From assembly GCF_030269905.1 (NCBI RefSeq), contig NZ_BSVC01000013.1, positions 23,912-87,911 of the forward strand: a stretch of DNA of 64,000 nucleotides. Direction: 5' to 3'. A program made the translations under genes and the position numbers. This document shows positions 8,365-18,985 of this stretch, one piece after another. The stretch is from Pelosinus sp. IPA-1 (GTDB lineage: Bacteria; Bacillota; Negativicutes; DSM-13327). Positions within the stretch are counted from its first letter, which is position 1; each line of letters begins with the position of its first letter. A model generated the notes under the pieces. It did no database searches, was not told the origin of the DNA, and saw nothing but the letters and a program-made list of their open reading frames with translations.

Positions 8365-10638
8365 ATGAAAGTAAAAGCTTCTTTTTTAGCTTTCCTAACC
8401 GTAGTAACCATTCTTCTTGGCGTGTTTGTTTTTACCAAAATAGATCAACAACAATATCAAGAAAAGGTTCGGGGAGAAGTGTTAGGTCAGTTGCGGGCCA
8501 TCCAGGCTAAATTGGAAGGGGAGTTGAATGCGAGGTTATCGATAGAAAAAGGACTCAGCGCCTTTGTATTAACCCATCTTCAGATACATCCTCAGCATAC
8601 GATTACTCAAGAAGAGCTAGAACAGTTTGGCGCAGAATTTATGCCTCAATCTTCAGGAATTAAAAGCGTTTCTTTAGTGCAAGACAATATAATTACTCAT
8701 GTATATCCTTTAAAAGGTAATGAAATAGCGATCGGTGCAAATATTTCTCTGTTAAATGATCAACGCAAGGTTTTTGAAATGGTGAAAGAAAGCCGAAGTA
8801 GTATGCTTGCTGGGCCAGTGAACTTGTTTCAAGGGGGGAGGAAGCTAGTTAGTCGTACCCCAATTTATTGGACACCTAAGGGCGGGACGGAAGCGGTTTA
8901 TTGGGGCCAAGTTAGCCTTGTGTTATCCCAAGAAACCTTATTTGCTGAAGCGGGGCTGTATGACCCATCACTTTTAGTTGATGTTGCGATTCGCGGTCGG
9001 GATGGGCTTGGCAGTGAAGGAGAAGTATTTTGGGGCAATGAAGATGTTTTTGCAGAGAACCCTGTCATTGTAAATGTGAAGGTTGGCAGCGGCTATTGGC
9101 AGTTAGCCGCAACACCCCTTTTGGGCTGGGAAGCCGAAAGTCCAAATTTTCTTTGGATTTGGGTGATAGGTGGATTCTTAGCTTTTATCTTAGGAATATT
9201 AGTATGGTCGTTAATCTATACCCAAGAAATGCAGAAGTCCTTAAAATTAAGTGAAGAACGATTTCGCCAAATGTTTACCAAGCAAGAAGCGATTATGTAT
9301 TTAGTAGACCCAGATACATTTGATATTATAGATGCCAACGAAGCAGCCCAAGCTTTTTATGGTTATAGTTCAGACAAATTTAGAAAAATGAAAGTGACGG
9401 AATTAAATCTTCTCTCAGAACCAGAGATGAAAGAAATATTTGCTACCGCATGCGGCGAAAGAAAAGGACACAGGGAATTTAAACATCGCTTGGCTACTGG
9501 AGATATTCGGGATGTTGAGGTTCATTCGACCTTGATTCCTTTAAATACGAAAGAGTTTTTCTTTTCTATTGTTCATGATATTTCAGAGCGAAAGAAAGCA
9601 GAGGAGCGCTTGCAATATGTAACTTTTCATGATTCACTTACCGGATTATATGCCAGGTCTTATTTTGATGAAGAAATACACCGTCTTGATCAGCACTTTA
9701 GCGGTACAGTTGGTTTAATCGTTTGTGATTTAGATGGCTTAAAACTTGTCAATGATACTTTGGGTCATGAAAGTGGCGACCAAATGCTAATTAATGCTGC
9801 TACGATTCTCAAAAATTGTTTTCATGGCAGCGAAGTGGTAGCTAGAATTGGTGGTGACGAATTTGTTGTTATCATGAAGGATAGCTCTAAGGAGCAAATG
9901 CAAGAGGCTTGTGAGCGATTAAAGGATGGGATCCGGTCTCACAATGGGGAACACCAGGGAGTTCCCGTTAGCTTATCGATAGGATTTGCCATAAGTAACA
10001 GCCCGCGACCAGTTATGAGAGAGCTTTTTAAAGAAGCAGATAACAATATGTACCGGGAAAAGTTACATCGTGGTCAAAAGGCACGCAGCGCAATTGTACA
10101 AACTGTTGTCGATCTTTTGGCGGAGCGTGATTATATTGTTGAAGGGCATGGAGATCGTCTGCAAGAGATGGTTTCTAGCCTGGCGAAAGCAATCGGCTTA
10201 TCCAAAAGAAAAATCAATGATTTATGTCTGTTAGCGCAGTTTCATGACATTGGAAAAGTTGGGGTACCCCAAAGTATTCTGCTTAAACAAGATTCACTTA
10301 CATTAGAGGAAACAATGGAAATGAGACGCCATTGCGAAATTGGTCAGCGCATTGCATTGTCTTCACCAGATCTAACACCCATTGCAGATTGGATCTTGAA
10401 ACATCAGGAATGGTGGGATGGTACAGGTTATCCCTTAGGGATAGCTGGAGAAGATATTCCTCTTGAATGCCGCATTTTAGCGATTGCAGACGCCTATGAT
10501 GCTATGACAAATGATAGGCCATATCGTAAGGCTTTAAGTTCATCTGCCGCGATTGATGAGTTAAGGCGATGTGCGGGAACCCAATTTGATCCAACATTAG
10601 TGGCAAAGTTTTGTGAAACTGTCAGGATTGATAGTTAG
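8365..10638 (+). CDS. CHASE-PAS-GGDEF-HD-GYP cyclic-di-GMP signalling protein
   Basis: I choose ATG 8365 (GGAGG 5 bases upstream) over the in-frame GTG at 8353. The 757-residue protein has a membrane helix at about 5-25, an extracytoplasmic CHASE-like sensor at about 60-240, a second helix near 262-285 and a PAS domain at about 295-410. Then come a diguanylate cyclase domain with intact ARIGGDEF and an HD-GYP phosphodiesterase with FHDIGKVG and WWDGTGYP. The usual RxxD inhibitory site five residues before GGDEF reads HGSE here, so product inhibition at that site is unlikely. Both catalytic motifs look intact, so it may both make and degrade c-di-GMP in response to an external signal. It is monocistronic. 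Confidence 0.92.
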   Translation: MKVKASFLAFLTVVTILLGVFVFTKIDQQQYQEKVRGEVLGQLRAIQAKLEGELNARLSIEKGLSAFVLTHLQIHPQHTITQEELEQFGAEFMPQSSGIKSVSLVQDNIITHVYPLKGNEIAIGANISLLNDQRKVFEMVKESRSSMLAGPVNLFQGGRKLVSRTPIYWTPKGGTEAVYWGQVSLVLSQETLFAEAGLYDPSLLVDVAIRGRDGLGSEGEVFWGNEDVFAENPVIVNVKVGSGYWQLAATPLLGWEAESPNFLWIWVIGGFLAFILGILVWSLIYTQEMQKSLKLSEERFRQMFTKQEAIMYLVDPDTFDIIDANEAAQAFYGYSSDKFRKMKVTELNLLSEPEMKEIFATACGERKGHREFKHRLATGDIRDVEVHSTLIPLNTKEFFFSIVHDISERKKAEERLQYVTFHDSLTGLYARSYFDEEIHRLDQHFSGTVGLIVCDLDGLKLVNDTLGHESGDQMLINAATILKNCFHGSEVVARIGGDEFVVIMKDSSKEQMQEACERLKDGIRSHNGEHQGVPVSLSIGFAISNSPRPVMRELFKEADNNMYREKLHRGQKARSAIVQTVVDLLAERDYIVEGHGDRLQEMVSSLAKAIGLSKRKINDLCLLAQFHDIGKVGVPQSILLKQDSLTLEETMEMRRHCEIGQRIALSSPDLTPIADWILKHQEWWDGTGYPLGIAGEDIPLECRILAIADAYDAMTNDRPYRKALSSSAAIDELRRCAGTQFDPTLVAKFCETVRIDS

Positions 10639-10716
10639 GATATAATAATTGCCTAAATAGGAGTGCAAAATATAAAAATGCGGCATCCTATAGTAGGAAA
10701 AAGTAGTAAAAAACTA

Positions 10717-10746
10717 TTGCATTATTATACATGTATAATGTATAAT
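10717..10746 (+). promoter_or_regulatory. Putative arg operon promoter with a 16-bp palindrome in the spacer
   Basis: TTGCAT at 10717-10722 and TATAAT at 10741-10746 are 18 bases apart. The spacer contains the perfect palindrome ATTATACATGTATAAT at 10724-10739, a natural place for an ArgR-type repressor site. The sequence is only loosely like known AT-rich ARG boxes, so the identity of the repressor is inferred from the downstream genes. Confidence 0.55.
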
Positions 10747-10772
10747 TATAAACATTATAAGGGGGGACGGCA

Positions 10773-11804
10773 ATGAAAGTTAGTATTATCGGCGCAACAG
10801 GGTATACTGGGTCAGAATTATTGAGAATCTTGTTCAGTCATCCAGAAGTGGAAATTGCTAATATTACTTCAGAAAGCCAGACAGGTGGAAATATTACAGA
10901 TGCATATCCTCATTTGGCAGGATGTTATGATAAAAAATTGACAAGTATGAAGGATCTTAGTCAATTTACTGACAGTCAAGCTGTGTTTATTGGTTTACCC
11001 CATGGGCATGCTATGAGTATTGGAAAACAATTAGCCGATCAAGGTATTAAGGTCATTGATTTAGGAGCAGATTATCGTTTTCGTGATGAGTCGGTATATG
11101 AGGCTTGGTACAAGGTTCCACACACTCATTTAAACTCCGGAGCCGTGTATGGTTTAACTGAGTTGTACCGTGAGCAGATAAGGGCAGCAAGCATTGTTGG
11201 TAATGCGGGTTGTTATACGACTGCCAGTATTTTGGCGTTAGCACCTTTAGCAAAATATCACTTAATCGATATGAAGAATATTGTAGTAGATGCGAAATCT
11301 GGAGTCTCTGGTGCAGGTCGCGGACTTAGTCTGAATACCCATTTTACCGAGATGTCCGAAAATTTAAAAGCATATAATATAGGTGGTCATCGTCATACAC
11401 CGGAAATTGAGCAGGCCTTGCAGGAACTTGCAGGGCAAGAAGCAATTATTAGCTTCACGCCTCATTTGATTCCTATGGCAAGAGGAATCTTAAGCACTTG
11501 TTATGCCACTTTAAAAGAAGGGGTAACACCAGAAGCAATTGATCAGGCGTTTTATGAAATGTATGGGCAGGAATACTTTATTAGACTCCTAGGGCGGGGA
11601 GGGTATCCAGCGACGAAACATACAAGAGGATCTAATTTCTGTGACTTAGGCTGGCATATTGACACCCGCACCAATCGAGTGGTTGTTGTATCAGCAATTG
11701 ATAATTTAGTTAAGGGAGCGGCAGGTCAAGCCGTACAGAACTTTAACGTAATGTTTGGTCTTAACGAAACTAGCGGTTTAAAACAAGTAGCTTTGTATCC
11801 TTGA
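10773..11804 (+). CDS. argC: N-acetyl-gamma-glutamyl-phosphate reductase
   Basis: A 343-residue enzyme that reduces N-acetylglutamyl phosphate to the semialdehyde with NADPH, the third step of arginine synthesis. The nucleotide-binding start is IIGATGYTGSELLRIL, the catalytic Cys147 lies in GNAGCYTTA and the catalytic His in GGHRHTPEIEQ. The RBS is GGGGGG. It is the first gene of a seven-gene arg operon and follows a promoter-like region with a palindrome. Confidence 0.97.
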   Translation: MKVSIIGATGYTGSELLRILFSHPEVEIANITSESQTGGNITDAYPHLAGCYDKKLTSMKDLSQFTDSQAVFIGLPHGHAMSIGKQLADQGIKVIDLGADYRFRDESVYEAWYKVPHTHLNSGAVYGLTELYREQIRAASIVGNAGCYTTASILALAPLAKYHLIDMKNIVVDAKSGVSGAGRGLSLNTHFTEMSENLKAYNIGGHRHTPEIEQALQELAGQEAIISFTPHLIPMARGILSTCYATLKEGVTPEAIDQAFYEMYGQEYFIRLLGRGGYPATKHTRGSNFCDLGWHIDTRTNRVVVVSAIDNLVKGAAGQAVQNFNVMFGLNETSGLKQVALYP

Positions 11805-11834
11805 TGTAGGGTAGTTAAATAAGGAGGCATATTT

Positions 11835-13040
11835 ATGTATACAGAAATTAAAGGTGGCATTACAGCACCAAAAGGATTTAAGGCTGCAGGAGTGCAAGCT
11901 GGAATAAAAAAGAGTGGTAAACATGATGTAGCGGTTATCTATAGTACGGTACCTGCCAGCGTGGCGGGAGTTTTTACAAAAAACACTATGGCAGCAGCTC
12001 CTGTTGCCGTTTCTCGTTTAGCGTTAGAAAGTGGCGTTGCTTCTGCCATTGTAGTTAACTCTGGTTGCGCCAATGCATGTACCGGTGAACAGGGAATGCA
12101 AGATGCTATGGCTATGACAAAAATGACAGCTGAATTACTAAGTATACCCAAAGAAGACGTTCTTGTAGCGTCTACTGGAATTATTGGCGTCACTCTCCCT
12201 ATGGAAAAGGTAGCTGCTGGTATTAAAGCTGCTGTTGCTGAGTTAGGTCAAGATGAACAAGAAAAATCCATGTTGGCGATTATGACTACTGATACTTTTC
12301 CTAAAAGCTGCGTTTATGAATTTGAGTTAGGTGGAGTTCCTGTACGAATTGCAGGTATTGCGAAAGGTTCAGGGATGATTCATCCCAATATGGCGACAAT
12401 GCTAGCCTTTATCACTACGGATGCAGCCATTGCTCCTGCTATGCTAAAACAAGCATTGACGGATGCGGTGAACGTATCTTTTAATATGATATCTGTAGAT
12501 GGAGACACTAGTACCAATGATATGGCAAGTGTCCTTGCCAATGGATTAGCAGGTAATAAAAAAATTGAGAACATGAATGAAGATTATGCTGCCTTTACGA
12601 AAGTACTGACAGATGTATGTATTTATTTAGCAAAACAAATTGTCGTTGATGGTGAAGGGGCTACCAAATTCTTAGAAATAAAGGTACGGGGCGCTGTCAG
12701 TTTTGACGATGCAAAAAAAGCAGCTATGGCAATCTCTAAATCACCGTTAGTTAAAACTGCTTTCTTTGGTCAAGATGCGAATTGGGGACGTATTTTATGC
12801 GCAGTAGGTTATTCGGAAGCAGCAGCCGATCCGACAAAAGTATCCTTGTCGATTGGTGATATGACCATTGTAAAAAAGGGAATGGGAATTGCGCTTGATG
12901 AACAAGCTCTCAAAAAAATTATGGCGGAAGAAGAGATTAAGGTAGTGGTAGACTTAGGATTAGGCCAAGAGGAAGCTACCATGTGGACCTGCGATTTCTC
13001 CTACGAATATGTGAAAATTAATGGGGAATATCATACATAA
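11835..13040 (+). CDS. argJ: Bifunctional glutamate N-acetyltransferase / amino-acid acetyltransferase
   Basis: A 401-residue ArgJ that moves the acetyl group from N-acetylornithine to glutamate and so recycles it. It is made as one chain that cleaves itself before the catalytic Thr. The site is visible as KGSGMIHPNMATMLAF, with cleavage between Ala187 and Thr188. The early VNSGCANACTG segment forms the oxyanion region. Its presence means that no separate ArgE is needed in this operon. RBS AAGGAGG precedes the ATG. Confidence 0.97.
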   Translation: MYTEIKGGITAPKGFKAAGVQAGIKKSGKHDVAVIYSTVPASVAGVFTKNTMAAAPVAVSRLALESGVASAIVVNSGCANACTGEQGMQDAMAMTKMTAELLSIPKEDVLVASTGIIGVTLPMEKVAAGIKAAVAELGQDEQEKSMLAIMTTDTFPKSCVYEFELGGVPVRIAGIAKGSGMIHPNMATMLAFITTDAAIAPAMLKQALTDAVNVSFNMISVDGDTSTNDMASVLANGLAGNKKIENMNEDYAAFTKVLTDVCIYLAKQIVVDGEGATKFLEIKVRGAVSFDDAKKAAMAISKSPLVKTAFFGQDANWGRILCAVGYSEAAADPTKVSLSIGDMTIVKKGMGIALDEQALKKIMAEEEIKVVVDLGLGQEEATMWTCDFSYEYVKINGEYHT

Positions 13041-13054
13041 GAGGGGGCTGGAAT

Positions 13055-13939
13055 GTGAAGAATTCATTGGAAACTGCCGCAGTATTAATTGAGACTTTAC
13101 CTTACATGCAAGATTTTTATGGCAAAACAGTCGTTATAAAATATGGCGGTAATGCTATGATTAATAGTGAACTAAAAAATAGCGTAATTCAAGATATTAC
13201 TCTTTTAAAATATGTAGGCATGAGGCCTATTGTTGTACATGGCGGCGGTCCCGAGATTACTAGTGTTTTAAATAAACTAGGCAAAAAAACGGAATTTGTC
13301 AGTGGTCTTAGGGTAACAGATGCGGAAACCGTATCCATTGCAGAAATGGTCTTAGTAGGAAAAATTAATACAGAGATCGTAAATCTGTTAAATCGAAACG
13401 GCTCTAAAGCCGTAGGGTTAAGTGGTAAAGATGCAGATCTGATTATGGCAAAAAAACATTTTGCTGAAGTACATGAGAATGGCAAAGTCAGTATGGTAGA
13501 TATCGGATTTGTTGGTGAAGTTGAGAAGATCAATACGGATATACTAAATACACTCTTAGACAGTGGTTATATCCCCGTTATTGCACCGATTGGTGTAGGG
13601 AAAAGTGGGGAAAGTTATAATATAAATGCCGATTATGTTGCAGGGGAAGTTGCAGGAGCTTTAGGAGCGGAAAAATTGCTGATGCTTACCGATGTAGAAG
13701 GCATCTATCGTGATTATAAAGATAAAAGCTCTTTCATTTCTTCCTTATCCTTAGTAGAAGCGCAGAAAATGATTGCAGAGGGGTGCATTGGCGGCGGTAT
13801 GATTCCTAAGGTGGAAACCTGTATCAAAGCTTTAGAAGGCGGTACTGGAAAGACCCATATTATTGATGGCAGGCAGCCTCACTCCATACTACTTGAAATT
13901 TTCACTTCTCAGGGAATTGGCACACAGGTTGTAAAGTAA
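13055..13939 (+). CDS. argB: N-acetylglutamate kinase, probably arginine-sensitive
   Basis: Starts with GTG at 13055 behind GAGGGGG. The 294-residue amino-acid-kinase-family protein has KYGGNAM (phosphate loop), VHGGGPEI and GVGKSGESYNINAD. It carries about 25 residues ahead of the kinase core, including an N-terminal helix ending LPYMQDFYGKTVVIKYGG. That extension is known from hexameric, arginine-inhibited forms, so feedback control at this step is likely; this is inference from length and fold. It lies between argJ and argD. Confidence 0.96.
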   Translation: MKNSLETAAVLIETLPYMQDFYGKTVVIKYGGNAMINSELKNSVIQDITLLKYVGMRPIVVHGGGPEITSVLNKLGKKTEFVSGLRVTDAETVSIAEMVLVGKINTEIVNLLNRNGSKAVGLSGKDADLIMAKKHFAEVHENGKVSMVDIGFVGEVEKINTDILNTLLDSGYIPVIAPIGVGKSGESYNINADYVAGEVAGALGAEKLLMLTDVEGIYRDYKDKSSFISSLSLVEAQKMIAEGCIGGGMIPKVETCIKALEGGTGKTHIIDGRQPHSILLEIFTSQGIGTQVVK

Positions 13940-13980
13940 GAGAGTGTTTTCATAAACACTGAATATGAGGAGGGCGTAAT

Positions 13981-15171
13981 GTGAATACACAAGATGTGAT
14001 CCAAGTTGTTGAAGACTATTACATGCCAGTCTTTGCTCGCTACAACATTGTATTGTCCCATGGTGAAGGACCTTATGTTTACGATAAGGATGGTAAAAAA
14101 TATTTAGATTTCTTGGCAGGTATTGCTGTTAATGTGCTGGGCCATGCTCATCCGAAGTTAGTAGCAGCCATTGCCGATCAGGCTGGAAAACTAATTCATT
14201 GCTCGAACCTGTATTATACAGAGGTTCAAGCTAAATTAGTAAAAAAACTAGCAGCGGTCAGTGGCTTAGATAAAGTATTTATTGCCAACAGTGGGGCAGA
14301 AGCCAATGAAGGGGCAATGAAGTTAGCTCGCAAATATGCAAAACAAATCAATCCGAATAAGGTAGAAATTATTACGGCTACTCATTGTTTTCATGGTCGT
14401 ACCTTAGCGACTTTAACTGCTACTGCACAACCTAAATACCAGGAGGGGTACGAACCTTTGCCTGGAGGATTCAAGTATGTACCGTTTAATGATATAGAGG
14501 CTTTAAAAGCGGCTGTATCAGAAACGACTTGTGCAATTCTTTTGGAACCCATTCAAGGTGAAGGCGGCATTAACATGCCTGATGCAAATTATTTTAAACA
14601 AGTACGTCAATTATGTGATGAAACAGGAGTTCTCTTAATCTTGGATGAGATCCAAACGGGCATGGGGCGTACGGGCACTATGTTTGCCTATGAACAATTC
14701 GGTATTGTGCCTGACATTGTAACCATAGCTAAAGGATTAGGCGGGGGTGTACCAATTGGTGCTTTCATTGCCAGTGACAAAGTGGCTTCCGTTTTTCATA
14801 GTGGTGATCATGGTTCTACATTTGGCGGAAATCCATTAGCTTCTGCTGCAGCCAATGCAGTACTGGACGTTATGGAAAATGACAAATTATTAGAAAATGC
14901 CTCTAACATAGGCAATTATTTAGAAAAAGGCTTATTAGTACTTCAAGCAAAATATCCTAAACTGATTACACGAGTCAGAGGCAAAGGTTTGATGCTAGGA
15001 GCAGAGCTAACAGTTCCAGGTAGAGAAATTGTCAACCAATGCTTAATAAAGGGCGTCATTATAAACTGTACTGCAGGTAATGTATTACGGTTTGTACCAC
15101 CACTTAATATTGAGCGGGTACATGTAGATGAAGTGCTAGCGGTATTAGATGCCGTACTGGCAGCAGTATAA
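13981..15171 (+). CDS. argD: Acetylornithine aminotransferase
   Basis: Starts with GTG at 13981 after GAGGAGGGCG. The 396-residue class III PLP aminotransferase shows the PLP Lys in TIAKGLGGGVPIG, the ILDEIQTGMGRTG motif and STFGGNPLASAAA. It converts N-acetylglutamate semialdehyde to N-acetylornithine. The position in the arg operon supports argD over other class III aminotransferases. Confidence 0.96.
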   Translation: MNTQDVIQVVEDYYMPVFARYNIVLSHGEGPYVYDKDGKKYLDFLAGIAVNVLGHAHPKLVAAIADQAGKLIHCSNLYYTEVQAKLVKKLAAVSGLDKVFIANSGAEANEGAMKLARKYAKQINPNKVEIITATHCFHGRTLATLTATAQPKYQEGYEPLPGGFKYVPFNDIEALKAAVSETTCAILLEPIQGEGGINMPDANYFKQVRQLCDETGVLLILDEIQTGMGRTGTMFAYEQFGIVPDIVTIAKGLGGGVPIGAFIASDKVASVFHSGDHGSTFGGNPLASAAANAVLDVMENDKLLENASNIGNYLEKGLLVLQAKYPKLITRVRGKGLMLGAELTVPGREIVNQCLIKGVIINCTAGNVLRFVPPLNIERVHVDEVLAVLDAVLAAV

Positions 15172-15229
15172 AGGTAAAAAAGAGAATTATATCACAAGGA
15201 TGATATAAAGATGTATGGGGGTTTTTGTT

Positions 15230-16162
15230 GTGGGTATAGAGGTGAAAGATTTAATATCTATTCATGATTTGTCGACTAAGGAAATCAATGACATAATGGA
15301 CTTGGCTAAAAAGCTAAAGGCACAATTGAAAAACGGTGAAGAGCATCATTTACTAAAAGGCAAAACCTTAGGAATGATCTTCCAAAAGGCTTCCACTCGC
15401 ACAAGAGTATCCTTTGAAGTAGGTATGTGGCAGTTAGGTGGCGCAGCGTTATTTCTAAATGCTAATGATTTGCAGATTGGCCGAGGAGAACCTGTCAAAG
15501 ATACTGCCCGTGTATTATCACGGTATGTAGATGGTATCATGATTCGTACCTTTTCCCATGATGAAGTAATAGAATTAGCAGAGTATGCTACTATTCCAGT
15601 AATTAATGCTCTCACAGATTTGATGCATCCTTGCCAAGCACTAACGGATATCTTTACTGTCCTTGAACATAAAGGAAAACTGCAAGGCTTGAAAATGGCT
15701 TATATTGGTGATGGCAATAACATGGTAAATTCTCTGCTGCAGGCTTGCGCGAAAGTGGGGATGGATATCTCCATTGCAACGCCTAAAGGGTATGAGCCAG
15801 ATGCTGCAATTGTGGCAGAAGCACTAGAAGTTGCTGCTGTGACGGGGAGTAAGATTGTATTATGCCAAGACCCTTTTGAGGCAGCCAAGGATGCAGATGT
15901 TTTCTATACCGATGTATGGGCGAGTATGGGCAAAGAAATCGAGCAGGAAGATCGCCGAGAAGTATTCGTTAACTATCAGGTTAACCATGAACTTCTTAGT
16001 GTTGCAAAAGCCGATTCTATAGTGCTGCATTGTTTACCAGCTCATAGAGGAGAAGAAATTACAGAAGAAGTATTGGAAAGCGAGCAATCCGTTGTTTTTG
16101 ATCAAGCGGAAAACCGTCTTCACGTGCAAAAAGCAATTATGGTATTATTAATGGGAAAATGA
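15230..16162 (+). CDS. argF: Ornithine carbamoyltransferase
   Basis: Carbamoyl-phosphate binding motif ASTRTRVSFE, ornithine-binding DVWASMGKE and catalytic HCLPAHRGEEI are all present. I favour GTG 15230 as start because GGGGG lies 8 bases before it and the protein then begins close to the usual family start; an in-frame ATG at 15215 has no good RBS, and GTG 15242 is a further option. About 310 residues, the normal length. It makes citrulline and is followed by argG after a 129-bp gap in which I see no gene. Confidence 0.96.
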   Translation: MGIEVKDLISIHDLSTKEINDIMDLAKKLKAQLKNGEEHHLLKGKTLGMIFQKASTRTRVSFEVGMWQLGGAALFLNANDLQIGRGEPVKDTARVLSRYVDGIMIRTFSHDEVIELAEYATIPVINALTDLMHPCQALTDIFTVLEHKGKLQGLKMAYIGDGNNMVNSLLQACAKVGMDISIATPKGYEPDAAIVAEALEVAAVTGSKIVLCQDPFEAAKDADVFYTDVWASMGKEIEQEDRREVFVNYQVNHELLSVAKADSIVLHCLPAHRGEEITEEVLESEQSVVFDQAENRLHVQKAIMVLLMGK

Positions 16163-16291
16163 AGCAGCGCACAAAAGCTTTGTTAAAAGATTTATGTAAG
16201 TCGCGACCTTAGCATCGTAATGCTAACATCATTTTAATTTTACAAACTGCTCAATATAGAAACGATAATTTAAAACAAAGGGGACTACAAC

Positions 16292-17506
16292 ATGAGTGAT
16301 ATTAAAAAAGTCGTATTAGCGTATTCAGGGGGCCTAGATACCTCTGTTATTATTCCGTGGTTAAAAGAGAATTACAATTGTGAAGTAATTGCTATGTGTG
16401 CTGATGTAGGGCAAGGGGATGAATTGGCCCCTGTACATGATAAAGCGCTAAAATCAGGAGCTAGCAAAGTCTATATTGAAGATTTGAAACAAGAGTTTGT
16501 AGAAAGCTATGTTTGGCCTACTTTGAAGGCTGGTGCAGTGTATGAAGGAAAATATCTATTAGGTACTTCTTTTGCTAGACCTATTATTGCCAAAGCATTA
16601 GTAGCCATTGCCGAAAAAGAAGGCGCAGATGCCATTGCTCATGGTGCTACAGGTAAGGGAAATGACCAAGTACGTTTTGAACTTACTGTAAAAGCATTAG
16701 CACCTCATCTAAAAATTATTGCTCCTTGGAGACTTTGGGATATTCGTTCTCGTGAAGATGCTTTTGATTATGCAGAAAAGCACAATATTCCTATTCCAGT
16801 AGCTAAGAGCCGTCCTTATAGCATGGACCGCAATATCTGGCATTTAAGTCATGAAGGCGCAGATTTAGAAAATCCAGCAAATGAGCCAATGGACGATGTT
16901 TATATGGTGTCAAAATCCCCTGAGAATGCACCAGACAAAGCAGCTTATGTAGACATTTGCTTTGAAAAAGGGATTCCAGTAGCCATTGATGGTAAAAAAA
17001 TGGGTGCAGTAGCATTACTAGAAAAGCTAAACACTCTTGGTGCAGAACATGGGATTGGTATTACGGATATTGTAGAAAATCGTTTAGTTGGGATGAAATC
17101 TCGTGGCGTATATGAGAATCCAGGCGGATCGATTTTATACTATGCTCATAGAGAATTAGAGTATTTAACATTGGATCGTGCAACGATGCATTACAAAGAA
17201 CAAGTTGCCATTCGTTATGCAGAACTTGTATATGACGGAATGTGGTTCTCTCCACTCAAAGAATCTCTTGATGCATTTGTAGATTCTACCCAACAGACTG
17301 TAACTGGTACAGTTCGTTTGAAATTATATAAAGGCAATATCATGAGTGCTGGATCTAAATCTCCTTACTCTTTATACCATGAAGGCTTTGTAACGTTCGG
17401 TCGTGACGAAGTGTATAACCAAAAAGATGCAGAAGGATTTATTAACCTTTTCGGCTTACCTTTAAAAGTAAGAGCGTTAATGATGAAAGAGGCGGAAAAG
17501 AAATGA
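16292..17506 (+). CDS. argG: Argininosuccinate synthase
   Basis: A 404-residue ATP-dependent ligase joining citrulline and aspartate. The PP-loop [11 protein letters not shown] opens the protein; [13 protein letters not shown] and [18 protein letters not shown] are typical further blocks. RBS AAAGGGG. The end overlaps the argH start by 4 bases (ATGA), which indicates translational coupling. Confidence 0.97.
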   Translation: MSDIKKVVLAYSGGLDTSVIIPWLKENYNCEVIAMCADVGQGDELAPVHDKALKSGASKVYIEDLKQEFVESYVWPTLKAGAVYEGKYLLGTSFARPIIAKALVAIAEKEGADAIAHGATGKGNDQVRFELTVKALAPHLKIIAPWRLWDIRSREDAFDYAEKHNIPIPVAKSRPYSMDRNIWHLSHEGADLENPANEPMDDVYMVSKSPENAPDKAAYVDICFEKGIPVAIDGKKMGAVALLEKLNTLGAEHGIGITDIVENRLVGMKSRGVYENPGGSILYYAHRELEYLTLDRATMHYKEQVAIRYAELVYDGMWFSPLKESLDAFVDSTQQTVTGTVRLKLYKGNIMSAGSKSPYSLYHEGFVTFGRDEVYNQKDAEGFINLFGLPLKVRALMMKEAEKK

Positions 17507-18918
17507 GTAAGTTATGGGGCGGTAGATTTGCCAAAAATACAGATGTAATGGTGGAGGAATTTACCTCCTCCATTTCTTTTGATCAGCGCATGTACGGAGA
17601 AGACATTGCTGGAAGCATTGCTCATGCCACCATGTTGGCTAAATGCGGCATTATTGCACAGGAAGAAGCAGATACGATTATTGAAGGACTCAAAACTATT
17701 TTGGCTGATATTGAAGCTGGAAACTTTAGTTTTGAAATTGCCTTAGAAGATATTCATATGAATATTGAAAAAAGATTAACAGACCGTATAGGAGCAGTCG
17801 GTGGAAAGCTTCATACAGCTCGCAGCCGTAATGACCAAGTAGCATTAGATACCCATATGTATTTAAAACACGAAATTGGGGCGATTGGTACACTAATCCA
17901 AGATTTGCAGCAGGCCATTGTGGAAGTAGCGCAAAAATATCAATCCGTAGTTATGCCTGGCTATACTCATTTGCAACGGGCGCAGCCCATTCTATTTTCT
18001 CATCATATGATGGCTTACTTTTTCATGTTAACCCGTGATTTTAGAAGATTAAAGGGTGTATGGGAAGGTACTGACATTATGCCACTAGGAGCAGGAGCAC
18101 TTGCGGGTACAACTTTTCCTATTGATAGGCATTTTGTAGCGGAGCAATTGAACTTTAGTCAAGTCTATGAAAATAGTATGGACGCTGTCAGCGATAGAGA
18201 TTATATTTTAGAATTCTTATCTTGTGCCTCCATTCTCATGATGCACCTAAGTCGTATTAGTGAAGAAATTATTCTTTGGTCTTCGGCAGAGTTTTCCTTT
18301 ATTGAACTCGATGATAGTCATTGTACAGGTTCTAGCATAATGCCCCAGAAAAAAAATCCAGATGTAGCGGAACTAGTAAGGGGAAAAACGGGGCGGGTTT
18401 TTGGTCACTTAATGGCTTTATTGACGACAGCGAAAGGCTTGCCTCTTGCCTATAATAAAGATTTACAAGAAGACAAAGAAGGTATGTTTGATACCATTGA
18501 TACCTTAAAATTCAGTTTAAGTGTCTATGCCTCCATGCTTAGAGCTATGAAAGTAAATGATAAGGTCATGGGAGCAGCAGTGCGTAATGATTTCTCCAAT
18601 GCTACCGACATGGCAGATTATTTAGTCAAAAAAGGACTGCCTTTCCGCCAAGCTCATGAGGTAGTAGGGAAATGCGTGGCCTATTGCTTAGGAAACGATA
18701 AATGGCTGATGGATTTATCCTTAGCTGAGTTCAAAGAATTTTCCCCTTTGTTCGAGTCAGATATTATAGAAGCCATAAAAGTAGAAACTTGTGTAGATGC
18801 GCGTAATTCCTATGGTGGAACTTCGTCTACGGGAGTAAAACGTGAATTTACGGTAGCCCAAGAAATCCTTTCAAAACAGCAAGGCGTACTTGACATGTAT
18901 ACAAAAGGCAATATATAA
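17503..18918 (+). CDS. argH: Argininosuccinate lyase
   Basis: A 471-residue fumarase/aspartase-superfamily lyase giving arginine and fumarate. Landmarks are KLWGGRF at the start, [23 protein letters not shown] and the signature loop [12 protein letters not shown]. It is the last arginine gene; ilvE follows 67 bp later with its own strong RBS. Confidence 0.97.
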   Translation: MSKLWGGRFAKNTDVMVEEFTSSISFDQRMYGEDIAGSIAHATMLAKCGIIAQEEADTIIEGLKTILADIEAGNFSFEIALEDIHMNIEKRLTDRIGAVGGKLHTARSRNDQVALDTHMYLKHEIGAIGTLIQDLQQAIVEVAQKYQSVVMPGYTHLQRAQPILFSHHMMAYFFMLTRDFRRLKGVWEGTDIMPLGAGALAGTTFPIDRHFVAEQLNFSQVYENSMDAVSDRDYILEFLSCASILMMHLSRISEEIILWSSAEFSFIELDDSHCTGSSIMPQKKNPDVAELVRGKTGRVFGHLMALLTTAKGLPLAYNKDLQEDKEGMFDTIDTLKFSLSVYASMLRAMKVNDKVMGAAVRNDFSNATDMADYLVKKGLPFRQAHEVVGKCVAYCLGNDKWLMDLSLAEFKEFSPLFESDIIEAIKVETCVDARNSYGGTSSTGVKREFTVAQEILSKQQGVLDMYTKGNI

Positions 18919-18985
18919 TAACCATAAATGTTACAACGTTACACAATATGCAGCTTTTTTTTAAATGACAAGGAGGCGCTCTGGT

